A stretch of DNA of 64,000 bases from positions 248,001 to 312,000 of the forward strand of contig JAWPGT010000005.1 in assembly GCA_034638255.1 (NCBI GenBank), read 5' to 3'. Origin of the DNA: Coprinus comatus (Eukaryota > Basidiomycota > Agaricomycetes > Agaricales > Agaricaceae). The position numbers and the translations under genes were made by a program. The first letter of the stretch is position 1; the number at the start of each line of letters is the position of its first letter. Of this stretch, positions 1 through 10,164 are shown in pieces. The notes beneath the pieces were generated by a model that had not been told where the DNA came from, made no database searches, and worked only from the letters and a program-made list of their open reading frames with translations.

Positions 1-533
1 GTGGTGGATAACCTTGTTGGTAGCCTCCTTGTTGCGAGTAAGGCTGATATTGTCCTTGCGGTGGATATTGATTCTGGTACACAGGTAACTGTGGTTCGAA
101 CCTGACCAAAAATTATAACTACCGGACAACAAAACAAATCGAACTCACTCAGAAGTCTTAATGCTCCATTGGCAAATGGAACAAATCCAAACATGTTTGC
201 TGGATAAAGGAAACACTGGAACGCAGCACAGCTCAAACCATGTACGCTTCTTTCCACTGGAGACCGCAGCTGACATTCACGATGTCATTGACTCTCTTTC
301 CAGACCAATATATAGAATAAAATGTATTTACCATTGTGACAATTGGGGCATACCCGTGCAGGTTGACCCGCGTCTGGACTAACGGTGGTTGAACAACCAA
401 CTAAAGGATATTGAGTGAAATCCAATAGGGGATTGGGAAATAGTTACCCACATACTACTGGCAGACAGACTTCGGGGGGTGATCAGCGTATCAACGTGGC
501 CGACAGACATATGATATACGCACAGAAATCCAT
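1..533 (-). CDS. Zinc-ribbon family protein, copy A (3' end beyond the left edge)
   Basis: First copy of a tandem array of small zinc-ribbon proteins (the fungal family I know as zinc_ribbon_15; molecular role unknown). Exons 332-400 and 149-269 encode GCST, the first knuckle CPNCHN, the signature KKRTWFEL and the second knuckle CSICQW. An exon from 101 leftward encodes a Gln/Pro/Tyr-rich tail (QYPPQGQYQPY type) that continues past base 1. The 69-nt exon has the same length and phases as in copies B and C. The start is tentative: 509-533 would encode MDFCAYIIF, matching the N-terminus of the other copies, but it needs a GTCTGT donor and lacks the intron that splits those start codons from the rest. 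The family is certain, the 5' end is not. Confidence 0.7.
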
Positions 534-732
534 TACTCACGGCGCGCGTATAAAACACAAAGTTAAAGGCAAGCTGAGACTATATATCACATATACACAC
601 GCGTGACCAGGAGTGGTGCGTGGCTGTGTATTTGACTGCGCCGAGAACATGATTATTTTAAGCACTTGCATTTGAATTTACAAAGGATGCAATGACTTCC
701 GACACTTTAAAATGATTTTGACAGCAACAAAC

Positions 733-1317
733 TCATTTCTTTTTAATGTCTGGGTAGATGTAGGCCGGGCGATAACCGGGGCGATTCGGTGGTTCCCAGC
801 CTTGAGCACTGCCAAGCGGAACAGACCTGTCTTTAGTTATTCCAGTGCTCATAGGGGCATATCTGTCGAGACGTGAATAACCACAAGCATCATACAGATG
901 TCAGGACTTACTCATAGTCCACGATTGCAGCTTGCCATCCGCAGATGGTACACAGGAGTATGACTTTCCTCGAAAATGGAATGACTGGGATCCAGAAAAG
1001 CTCAAACCATGTAGTTTTCTTGGCAGGAAAAACAGAAACTAGTGAGATGAGGATGCACATAAGTGACCCTTGATTAAAGCCATCAAGGAGAGTCCGACAC
1101 CCACCATTATGACATCGAGGACATATTCCCGCTGCCTGGCTTGAGTCTGGTTTCAACTTTGTTGGGCAACCAACTACGCGAATGTGAGGCAATTTGATTA
1201 GAGTGCGCAAGTATTTATGGGTATTATGTACTTACAAATAAAGGGGATGAAGACTAACGCGGTTTATGAGTGGGACCGTACATAACTACCAGCGTACATT
1301 GTGAACTTACAGAACAT
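733..1317 (-). CDS. Zinc-ribbon family protein, copy B (116 aa)
   Basis: Complete second copy of the array. Five exons: 1311-1317 (7 nt), 1236-1253 (18 nt), 1105-1173, 912-1038 and 733-862, 351 nt in all. The two micro-exons plus the third exon give MFFFIPFIFGCPTK, the expected family N-terminus, which supports them strongly. Next come CPRCHN, the KKTTWFEL signature and CTICGW, so all four putative zinc-ligand cysteines are present. The tail is basic and proline-containing (PNRPGYRPAY...KKK) instead of the Gln/Pro-rich tail of copy A. The third intron (1039-1104, 66 nt) has no in-frame stop, so retaining it would lengthen the loop between the two knuckles. Function unknown; the ribbon may bind metal or mediate protein contacts (inference). 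Confidence 0.8.
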
Positions 1318-1679
1318 ATGAGATGGTAAGCAAAGTCAGGAGTGACGGTAGTTACAGTCCTCAAAGTAATGCGACATGCGTGAGACATATAGCCAAAAAT
1401 AGACTACTTTGGTCATATTACCATTTTCTGAGTCGGTCAACACTCAACCAAGATGCGTTACTGAAACCGAATAGCAGATCTCGGACATGTTAACCGTAGA
1501 GATACTGTTATATGGTACATAGGGATCAACAAGTAAATACTATTTTTGTACATATAAGTTTTATAAACAACCGAACAGCATAATCCGGGCACTCACAACT
1601 ATCGGCATAGTAAGCGTGATTGTTGTCGTTCAGTTCCCGTTATTGCGTTGATTAGACTTGTTATTAGTCGTATTAGAAG

Positions 1680-2184
1680 TCACGGCCTGTCTATGGAGAA
1701 GGCTATAGGTGAGTCATACATATCTCTAGCCACCGCCCCAGGGTAATAAGAAATAGTATTGAATGCCAAACATACTCGTTATCAACTTGCAAGTGACAAA
1801 TTGTGCATATCAGGATATTCTTCTTTGAAATGGGGAATAGGGGTATGAAGAAAAGCTCAAAGTGTGTGCTTTTATTGGCTGGGACAACAGACGCTATTAT
1901 AACCGCCGGGAACAATGTATTCAAAGTGAGGCATCATTTCGTAGCAAAGTAAAGAAGTTTACCTACCATTGTGGCATCGTGAGCAGATTCTTGGTATTTG
2001 GTTAGGTTCAGACTTTATAGCCGTTTCACAACCAACTGGAGGATGATAGATAATAAGTGTTTATGATCAGGCACCAAGGGAGACCCCCTAATTAAGCTAA
2101 CACTTACAGAGGATCGGAATGCAGACTAACACAATTAATAGGTGAGATACCCCCGTGAGTATTAGTTGTGAACTCACAGAACAT
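1680..2184 (-). CDS. Zinc-ribbon family protein, copy C (85 aa, short and diverged)
   Basis: Third copy, same exon plan as copy B: 2178-2184 (7 nt), 2108-2125 (18 nt), 1967-2035 (69 nt), 1776-1893 and 1680-1725, 258 nt in all. It begins MFFCIPILFGCET, then CSRCHN, NKSTHFEL and CTICHL. The cysteine pairs are kept, but the tryptophan of the usual TWFEL signature is histidine and the one after the last cysteine pair is also lost. The last exon gives only a short acidic tail, and its acceptor is the least certain junction. It may be a degenerating or specialised duplicate. The frame is intact, so I call it a gene and not a pseudogene. Confidence 0.7.
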
Positions 2185-2752
2185 TGGAGACGGTGGAGAT
2201 TACACAGGGCAATATGTACGATGTATACCGCAGAAGTTGCAGATAGAAACACCTTTGCCTATGTTTGTCCAAACGCCCATCAGTGATTAAAGAAGCTTAT
2301 AATGTTCGACGTTCAGGCCCAGTCACTTACGTCAAGGGCCATATCTGTGTTGATATGTGGTCATATGTGTTGAAATCATGACATATGTCCATTTATGAGA
2401 ACTGAAATGTCCGGATTTTGTTCTGAGCTTAGATTTGCTCTCCTGTCGTCATCTGTAAGCACATATGAGTACATCGGGATGGTAACATAATAAATACACA
2501 TATTTCTTTATTTTATGCAGATCCCCTCAGATAAGAACAGATGTACAATGAATTTTAATGTATTATTTTCTGTACCTATCTGTACATAATACATATATGC
2601 AATCGGATCCTGTTTTTCGTTGGTAATCTGTGTTCGTTTGTGCTTATAAATTATCTACAAGTCCGGCCATTATTCCTCCACCTGTGCTCATCTGCGCTCA
2701 TCTACAAGTCCCGTTCTGCCTCTATCTGTGCTCGCGGCTCGTCTGTGTCATG

Positions 2753-2915
2753 ATGTTATAGCCGAAATTGAGTCTATTGGAATTAATCATGTAAGTGGAC
2801 GACACCATTGATTATAGTTAAAATATACTCACAATATGTTATAGCCGAAATTGAGTTCTATTGGAATGATGTAAGTGGACCACACCATTGATTATAGTGA
2901 GAATATACCCACAAT
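2753..2915. repeat. Tandem direct repeat, 2 copies of about 82 bp
   Basis: Copy 1 spans 2753-2835 and copy 2 spans 2836-2915. Both begin ATGTTATAGCCGAAATTGAG and end in a CCACAAT- or TCACAAT-type sequence. They differ by a few substitutions and small indels, so the duplication is fairly recent. No coding content. Confidence 0.85.
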
Positions 2916-3216
2916 TATGATTTGGAGCATGGGAGGGATCTGCTGCATCACATGTCTCACATGTATATTGGACTGGGTGACTATATGCATCTTTTGGGGA
3001 ACCAACGAAGGAGAAGAATGATTATATGCATCGGAACAGATTCATGGATGATGTTGATAATATTTCGGAAGAAAGGAAAAAAAATCTTCATGTTCGAAGT
3101 CGGAACTGCCAGAAGACGAACTTAACATAATGTGGTGTGCACAAGTGTCAAGCACAGCTCAAAGGATGTGTAGAGGGACTTGGTGGGCAGAGTCAAGAAT
3201 GTGGTGGGGCAAAGGG

Positions 3217-3244
3217 GAGAGAGAGAGAGAGAGAGATAGAGAGA
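3217..3244. repeat. GA dinucleotide microsatellite (imperfect)
   Basis: About ten uninterrupted GA units followed by GATAGAGA. Confidence 0.85.
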
Positions 3245-4631
3245 AGAAAGGGAAGTCAAGGTCACTGACTCACACCAACATTGTCGAGTCAAAGTTCATT
3301 AATTAAATCTACAAATATATAATTATGCCTGTTACCTCATATTCTACATGACATGTTCTACTCTTGACAGATGAGCACATCTCAAGAGGTGTGTATGATC
3401 TCACTATCACAGATCACCACAGATCACCGTAGAAAACTCAGACCACCACAGACCACCGCATATATAGACCCCCCCGTAAGTCACTGGGGTTCAGGTCCAA
3501 GACAGCCCCATTTGGCATGCTACTATGTTGGTTTAAAAAAATCTCAACCTCAGCAATAAATGGGCCGATAAAATCATCGATGTTGGAAAAAATTATTAAC
3601 CAACAGAAGAGCAATGATGTCATAAGTTCAGAACAAGAAATGATCGTCGTTTCGCAGTTCTTGTGGCTCTTCAACGTGGGTTGAAGTAATTCTACATCGC
3701 CATAAGCCCCTATCACGAGTCGTTGATAATCATATTCTATATGATGCAGCAGGCTGAAACGGAGTGGTCCGAAGTTGTGAAGTGCCCAACTTGTACAAGT
3801 AAGCTTTATCTTGGCCCCCCCGCCGGGCCAAAGATATCTATTTTCGTGAAGAATATGTATATTATAGTGGCTTCTGATTATGATCATATCTACGCAGGAA
3901 GTTATCTCGCGGGTATCCAACAGGTATCGGATAGAGGACTGGTATTGCTGACCCACATGCCATCCCAATTCGATGCTGTATTGAATTGACGCAATCCAGT
4001 ATTATCATGGGTGCTGTAAACTTCATTTTATCGGTCAGCAAACATGAAGTAGGATTTGATTCTCCAAATAGAACCCTCTAGGATTTGCTCGTGTATACCA
4101 CATGACTAGTTCTCCGGTGGCCTTTCGAAACCCACGATATCTCAGGATGTTCGCGACAATCAAGGTTCTTGTTCAATCATTATCAATGTTGTTCTCCATA
4201 GAAGAGAAGTAATTCATTTTATACTTATTGTCCCGTGGTAGTGGTGCATAGATTGATCCAGAAGTTCCCTCTGTTGTTTTAGTATTGTTAGTGCAGTAGG
4301 AGTTGTGCTAATCCAAGTGGGATCCTGTTGAAAGTTCCTTTTCTCTAGCTAATGGAGTCAGTATTAATGACGCTGGGAACTCCGAGGAGAACATATTCGG
4401 GTAAACGTCAGCTCCGAAAACATGTCTGTAGGTAGTATTATTTCGTACGTGATATTACACTTAATAGGGTGTAGTACAAGGTGATAATGGTGATTAAGAC
4501 AAATATAAAGCCATGGTATCAAGAGTGAAGGGGATATCGAAACAATTACTAAGGCGGAAAGAAATAGAGATATTAAACAATGCAAATGGTACAGCCGTCG
4601 TATAGAGCGGGGTTTATGAGTATTCAATGGC

Positions 4632-7521
4632 TTAATGATAACCACCGCTACAATTCTCACCGAACTGTGGACATCCATCAAAATCATGTTCGGTCTGAGC
4701 CATGATTAAAGGACTGACCGTGGAGAATGTCTGACCCAGATAAGCCGTCGTTGTGCTATTCGACAATGCATGGATTTCAGAGGATACAGTGCGGTGGTGA
4801 TACACTGAAGTATCTCGAACAGCAGGGCTCATGATAGGTACATTGAAACTGAATTGATCAATATCCCCTGCTGGAGTATTATAAAATGGATCATCCATAT
4901 CACTTTTGTATGGCGCTAGGGTTGCAAATGCCGGAGAACCACGAGCACTCATTCCGGTGCTGGTGCTAGTGGCTACTGAGGTAGATGTTCCAGGAGGTGT
5001 GTAGCAGGGCCAGCCGTTTGCGCTGTTCCCAGCCCCATCAGTAGTATAGGAAGTTGAAGGGGCTGACTCTACTCGACGAGAGTTCGCAAACATGCTGAGA
5101 GGCGGTAGAGAAGGCCTCTCTGATTGCATAGCAGATTGTTGAGAGGTTACTGTATCAACAGATTGTTGGGAATAGAAGGGCGCGTGGCGGTAATGCATAT
5201 CGGGTTCTGAACGATGACTTTGGTGAAGACGACGACCTTTGCGGTTGCCCCATAACATTTTGATGGTTTGTTGACGCTCCTCGTTCTTGGAGAACACCCA
5301 CTTCATGCGTGCTAAAGTAGCCATACATATAGATACGCTTTCCTCAGTCGAGTACCGAGTAGGTAGAGCTGCAAGACCGCTTTCCTTGATGTCTAGATCA
5401 TCCATTGAAACTTCTAGGTAGTCTGACTCGACTGTAGCCGCAAGATAGGCAGCAAAGAAACAACCATCACGGATGAGCCCGGCATCCCATCTGAATACCG
5501 CCGAGTCTTCCACAGCACCACTCGAGAGGTGATGTTGAAGGATACTAACAACATACGGTAGTCGATTTAAGCATTTACGATGAGCAATGATATGAAGTTG
5601 TCGGGGTGACAAGTAAGGCGAGGAATTTAATGAGTGAGAGGAAGATCGAGGAGGGGATTGAGACGAAGAAAATATTTGCTGGGTCGGCGTTGTTGACATA
5701 TATTGTTTCAATGATTCACGGATGAGGTTATGGCACTCGAATATAAATATCTAAATCAATGAGCATGAATAGCCAGGTAATGTGGATTAATGAGCTTACC
5801 TGCCAAGCACAGGCATATTGCGCAATGTATACGCGGCGTACAGAATCTTCTTCCCGGGAAAGGGTTTCCTTTAAGGCATCCAATTCGTTCCAGCATCGGT
5901 CGAGCTCGCGCCAAGTTTCCTGCATCCCATTAGCCTCAACTAAGCCATGTTCCTCAACACATCTAGCAGCCTTTGCTCCTGTGATAACACTATGTATACG
6001 ACGGCAAATGCCATTAAGACGCAATGGTACCCGGCTCATTTGTGATAATTCCTCGTAGTGTTTAGCCAAGGTTAGATGACTACGACCTTGGTAGGAGGAA
6101 GTAGTAGTGGCACCATAGGAACCAAAAGACGGAAGTTGACTTTGGAAGACATCTAGGTCATCATTCGTGCTGAGGATAAATAGATCAATTAATAATTTTA
6201 TAGTCTAAGAGGAACAACGATACTTACAGGACGAAACGTTGACCTTTCATGCCTGTTAATAGGCCTTCTTGTGTGTGAGCATACCAAAAAATTCGGGCTC
6301 GTTGCATAGCTTCACTATGATCATTCAAAAACGAGTTCTGACTAGGAGTACTGAGGGTAGATGTGCAAACCGCCAGAACCTGCGACAGTGTTGCTTCATG
6401 AATAGCAATTCTTTCCAAAGGTGCTGCGTCTATATATATATAGGTATCAGACAAATCCAATGAGGCAAACCAAGGGACGTTACCTTCAAGGAGAGGTAAC
6501 AGGAGGAGCAAGGCTTGGATTCCATCCAGAGTTGGCCGTCGCATAACACCATGGAAGTCAATGAGATCAAGAACTTCCCGCACCATGGTGTCAACCTTGT
6601 CCTTGTGATCGTGCCGCTTACCATCTGGAATTTCGTCTTTTGTTTTCCAAGACTCATTTATATTAACTTCCTCCTTTGGATTGACAGAAAACATGAGGCT
6701 TTCTGAAGCGGCATTAGTATCGTGCGGAAGTCCCCTTTCATCGAGGCCGAAGGAAGCCGCCCAAACGACTAGAAGCATGGCAATGATGCTACCTTCATGA
6801 CCCAATGATTGTGTGCCCTTGGTGTGGGCATAAAAGCGAGATGGGAACTCGACGGGATCGAGAATAGGGCCTAGTCGGCAACTATCAGATTATCGACCTG
6901 CTAATGATGTAAAGGAGCAGACTTACGTTGCATGGCGAACCACAACCAAAACGCTGACGCGAAGAATTCTGGTCGTAAGTTTGGAATGGCAGCGGGGTGG
7001 TGTGAATCCGACGGGGAGGATGAGGTGGTCTTGTTTTGGGCATCGGATGTCTTGCCGTAGATAGCTCTGTTGTTAGAGTCAGACGAAGTGCAGGCCGGAC
7101 AATTAATAGGTCGTACTCGACTTGTTGGAGCCTGCGACCTCGCCGAAGTAATTTAACGGCCTTGACATCAGCAAATTCATCACTAAGCAAAAGACGGTGA
7201 GGTTGGAACAGGGAGGTCAGGTGCCGGTGAAAACATACACGCATTTAATATTGCGCTCTTTACAGTTTGAACACGAGGGATTAGGACCGGCGGCTGCGAT
7301 CGATATGTCTTTGAGGTCGCATCGAACTCTGTAAATAGATAAGGACAAGTTGAGGAAGCGAAAAGGAACGATTATCACCTTCGCATGCGACATGCCCCAC
7401 ATGCCGAGAATTGTTGACGGGTTGACTTCGGTTGGGCAGTACTGGGGCGTCTAGAATATGGGCTGCTTGCGCTGCGGGTGCTTACACCGGCAGGGGTAGT
7501 GGAGGCGCCTCGGGGAGACAT
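4632..7521 (-). CDS. Zn(II)2Cys6 fungal-specific transcription factor (838 aa)
   Basis: Nuclear DNA-binding regulator. Eight exons sum to 2517 nt: 7379-7521, 7239-7328, 7117-7182, 6927-7066, 6484-6870, 6228-6429, 5800-6169, 4632-5750. A Ser/Pro-rich N-terminus (about 38 aa) precedes the binuclear cluster CGACRMRRVRC ... CSNCKERNIKC, which has all six cysteines in CX2CX6C ... CX2CX6C spacing. Then follows a basic linker (KLLRRGRRLQQVE) typical of this fungal family. The middle region (residues roughly 110-450) has the PNLRPEFFASAFWLWF and HEGSIIAMLLVVWAASFG blocks of the fungal transcription factor regulatory domain. The C-terminus (about 350 aa) is Ser/Thr/Pro-rich and low in complexity. An upstream in-frame TAA supports the chosen ATG. 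The 54-nt intron 6430-6483 has no in-frame stop. Target genes cannot be inferred. Confidence 0.88.
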
Positions 7522-8330
7522 GGGAGGTGGAGAGGAGACGGTGGAAAAGCGATTGGAAAAGGAACGTTATATAAAGAGGTCGGGGCTAGGTTAGAGATGG
7601 CATTGACTGGGAGAATGCTGGCAGGGCACGAAACGAACGGATCGGGCAGCCAGGGATCGAATATATTATTTGTGTAAAAACATATTTCTCGACGGATGTT
7701 CATTACCAAACAGTAGTCGCCGGTCAAGATCCAGATCCCATCACCAAGCGACCCAGTGAATCCTTGGAATCTCAAACACATTCAGCCAATCCCCACCCCC
7801 CCTCCTGCCCCAGCTAACCCACAACGCCACACAGATTTCTCTGGCACTCAAGTCTCCTGCAGCCATCGCTTTGACCCCAACACACTCGGAGAAGTAAGTA
7901 TTATACCACATTTTCAACAACCCAACTCAGGGTGGATCCCAGACCCATTTGGGATGTGTATTCCAAGACAACGGAAGCCATCGACAGTGATCAATATCTT
8001 AAACTTTATCTCTTCACCAGTACAACTTAATGCGCCGACGCTAGTCAGGTGCGTGTTCTGATTCTCACCGATGCCTCGATGTGAATGATAAATACAACAA
8101 ACACATCATCGACGATCCTCTTACCTCATTGACATATGAGGTAGCCAAGACGTCCACTTTTCTCTAATCCCGGCCCACATGTTTTGTCTTCTGAGAGACA
8201 TATTTTCCCTCGCATTACCGACTCCCCATTGTAGAACAAGAATATCATTCTCCATAATTTCAAATATAAACAAAATAGAACGGAAATAGCAACAAAAACA
8301 TAGCCGCAAAATTAGTCTATACATATCCAG
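7522..8330. other. Intergenic region, 0.8 kb, upstream of the Zn2Cys6 gene
   Basis: Probably the promoter and 5' UTR of the regulator that starts at 7521, plus the 3' flank of NOP16. It contains pyrimidine-rich and CCCC-rich tracts near 7790-7830. Reading frames on both strands are short and lack recognisable domains. Confidence 0.5.
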
Positions 8331-9471
8331 CTAGTCTGAATCGCTGACACTGAATCCAGCCCTACGCAAAGCTTTACGCAGCTCACCCACCGTTCGCTGT
8401 TCCGGATTCAGTCTCCGATCTCTCGACATCTTTGTAATATCACTACCGTGTTTCTTGACCAACTTTTGGAGGTATGCCACCTCCCCCTCTGATGCATGTC
8501 TGGGCCCAGTCCCAGAAACAGCAAAGGATAACGTATGCGAACCGGTCGTGGGTGCCGCCAGTGTTTCAAGCGCTGTTGGTCGAAGACAATATCAGATTAG
8601 CTTCTCGAATAAAAACATAACAAACTAGAAGCTAGGCCCTCTTCTCTTTAAGACACAATTTCGACATCTTAACAGGCATCCCAACCATCTCTACTAACAA
8701 AAGGGTCTATCGTTTTGTGGTCCTCTCCACAGATGACTATCACCAAGTTGTAGCAACGAGAATGGAAGACCCGTGGCCTTCGAGGCTTCAAACCAGTGTG
8801 GGGAACCAGACAAAGTGTAGAAAATTTAAATTTGAAGAAAACTTGCCTGTGACAACTGTTTCACTTGTTCCTTTTTGAGTATTACTGCCTATCGTCCATT
8901 TGGAAAGAACCTCAGTTTCAATGGTTGGCTCAAGTTGTTCCATGTCCAACACATGGTTGTCTTGCCCTGTGTGCAAATCCTCAACCTCATCAATCTCTAA
9001 TCGTACGACGTTTCCTTCCTCGTCTCGCACAATACGACCGAAGCCTTGTGGTAACGGTGCTTTTGGTGCTGCTTGTGCCATGTTTTGTGGGGATTGACTT
9101 TCATAGTTGTTAAATGTTTCTACACCCCCTGATAGTGACGGATTTAACGAGTTAACCAGTCCCAATGCAGTATAGCTAGCAAGATAGTGATTAGCATAGA
9201 ACAATAGTTGGTTATGCGTGAAGAAAGCCATGGCAGCCTCAACCTTAGGCTACCTACTTCTGTTTCACCGTTTTATGCTTGTCCCAAGCTTCTTGCAGTG
9301 CCTTCGGGCCTCTGATGGCTTAATTTTTGACATTGCGTGTCAATTTAGGCCGGATGACAATATTTTAACCTTACGAGGTGTTTTCTTCAGATTCCTTTTC
9401 GCATTTCGGGAATGTGACACTGGCTTATACGTTGACGATCTTGTCTTGCGTCTTTGTCTAGGATTGGCCAT
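8331..9471 (-). CDS. NOP16: NOP16-like nucleolar ribosome-biogenesis protein (242 aa)
   Basis: NOP16 family protein, needed in yeast for assembly of pre-60S ribosomal particles in the nucleolus. Exons 9375-9471, 9258-9318, 8847-9175 and 8331-8572 sum to 729 nt. The N-terminus MANPRQRRKTRSS is strongly basic, as usual. Exon 2 encodes the conserved IRGPKALQEAWDKHKTVKQ block, followed by ALGLVNSLNP, PQGFGRIVRDEEGNVVR and a C-terminal EGEVAYLQKLVKKHGSD ... MSRDRRLNP block. Intron 3 (8573-8846) is 274 nt, about five times the local norm, and uses a GC donor (GCAAGT). A CACGTG element and 175 bp separate its start from QCR10 on the other strand. Confidence 0.9.
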
Positions 9472-9545
9472 GAGGAAAGGAACGAAGAGGTGGTCGAGGA
9501 GGTAAACCTAATCACAATATCCATTTCCAGATCAAATGCTCTTTG

Positions 9546-9553
9546 TCACGTGA
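9546..9553. promoter_or_regulatory. CACGTG palindrome (TCACGTGA) in the NOP16/QCR10 divergent promoter
   Basis: E-box or Cbf1-like core, centred in the 175 bp between two divergent starts. Similar elements occur at other short promoters in the window. Function is inferred from the motif only. Confidence 0.4.
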
Positions 9554-9646
9554 TGCGGCAACGCCCGGCAGTCTTCCGCTGACCCCCGCCAATAAGCCAA
9601 CCCTCCACCTTAGTAACTCGCCGTTCATTAGCTCACTATTTTAACC

Positions 9647-10035
9647 ATGTCCCGTCTCGCTTTCAAGACCCAAGCACCTTTGAACGCTACACTTACGGTA
9701 CATCAATTCCTCTGGGAGAATGCATAAATGGTTGCTGAACCTGAGTCTATAGGCTTCTAAACGGTGGTTTACAAGTCTCGGTATTTGGGGTGCTAGTGCT
9801 GGAGCTGGTGCACTTCTGGTGTGTTAGATATTCTTTTGGTATAAAATAATTATTAAAGACTGATGTTCCCTACAGCTTCTCTCCGTCACCCCACTCGTTC
9901 GTCGTGAGGTTCTTGTTAAAGTACCAGTCGTGAGTCAATTGTTGTTTATTCACTTGCAAACTTTTGTTCACCCCATACGTGTAGTTGGGCAATTACTACG
10001 AGGACAAGACCCCTGCTTCTGACAAGCCATTCTAA
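9647..10035 (+). CDS. QCR10: Ubiquinol-cytochrome c reductase subunit 10 (73 aa)
   Basis: Small single-pass subunit of mitochondrial complex III, in the inner membrane. Exons 9647-9697, 9753-9818, 9876-9929 and 9985-10035, all in phase 0, sum to 222 nt. The protein begins MSRLAFKTQAPLNATLT, continues with FTSLGIWGASAGAGALLLLS, which forms the membrane segment, then SVTPLVRREVLVKVP, and ends GNYYEDKTPASDKPF. The tail and the length (about 75 aa) fit fungal QCR10. It converges with the HAD hydrolase gene (130 bp between stops). Confidence 0.9.
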
Positions 10036-10164
10036 CTTACCGTAAGAAGTAGCATTGGAGTATCGGATATCTCTACACATGGAATAATAGACAAGAAGAT
10101 ATCATCATTGGTTTCTCATCTACAGAAGTTGGCTAGCTATCATTCCAAAATGGAAGGTTTGAGT

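Larger units (their letters stand above)
2185..4631. other. Gene-poor stretch, 2.4 kb
   Basis: No recognisable gene. It holds a two-copy tandem repeat (2753-2915), a GA microsatellite (3217-3244) and short CACCACAG-type reiterations near 3410-3460. An unbroken 176-codon reading frame lies at 3438-3968 on the minus strand, with a shorter frame opposite on the plus strand (3723-3989). Neither resembles a family I know, and both strands being open argues against a firm call. Part of 4000-4630 may be the 3' region of the regulator gene that ends at 4632. Confidence 0.5.

Noticed and set aside
3150..3185. A fourth, decayed zinc-ribbon copy (minus strand TTTGAGCTGTGCT shared with copy A)
   Set aside because: The identity is only 13 bases, and neither the cysteine knuckles nor the flanking exons are found; chance similarity is likely.
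3438..3968. A 176-codon open frame on the minus strand
   Set aside because: No family resemblance; the opposite strand is open too, and the surrounding DNA is repeat-like. Kept only as a remark in the gap entry.
9258..9400. NOP16 looked like a pseudogene (in-frame TAA and frame shift before IRGPKAL)
   Set aside because: A 56-nt intron (9319-9374, GTAAGG...AAG) removes the stop and restores the family sequence, and exon lengths sum to a multiple of three.
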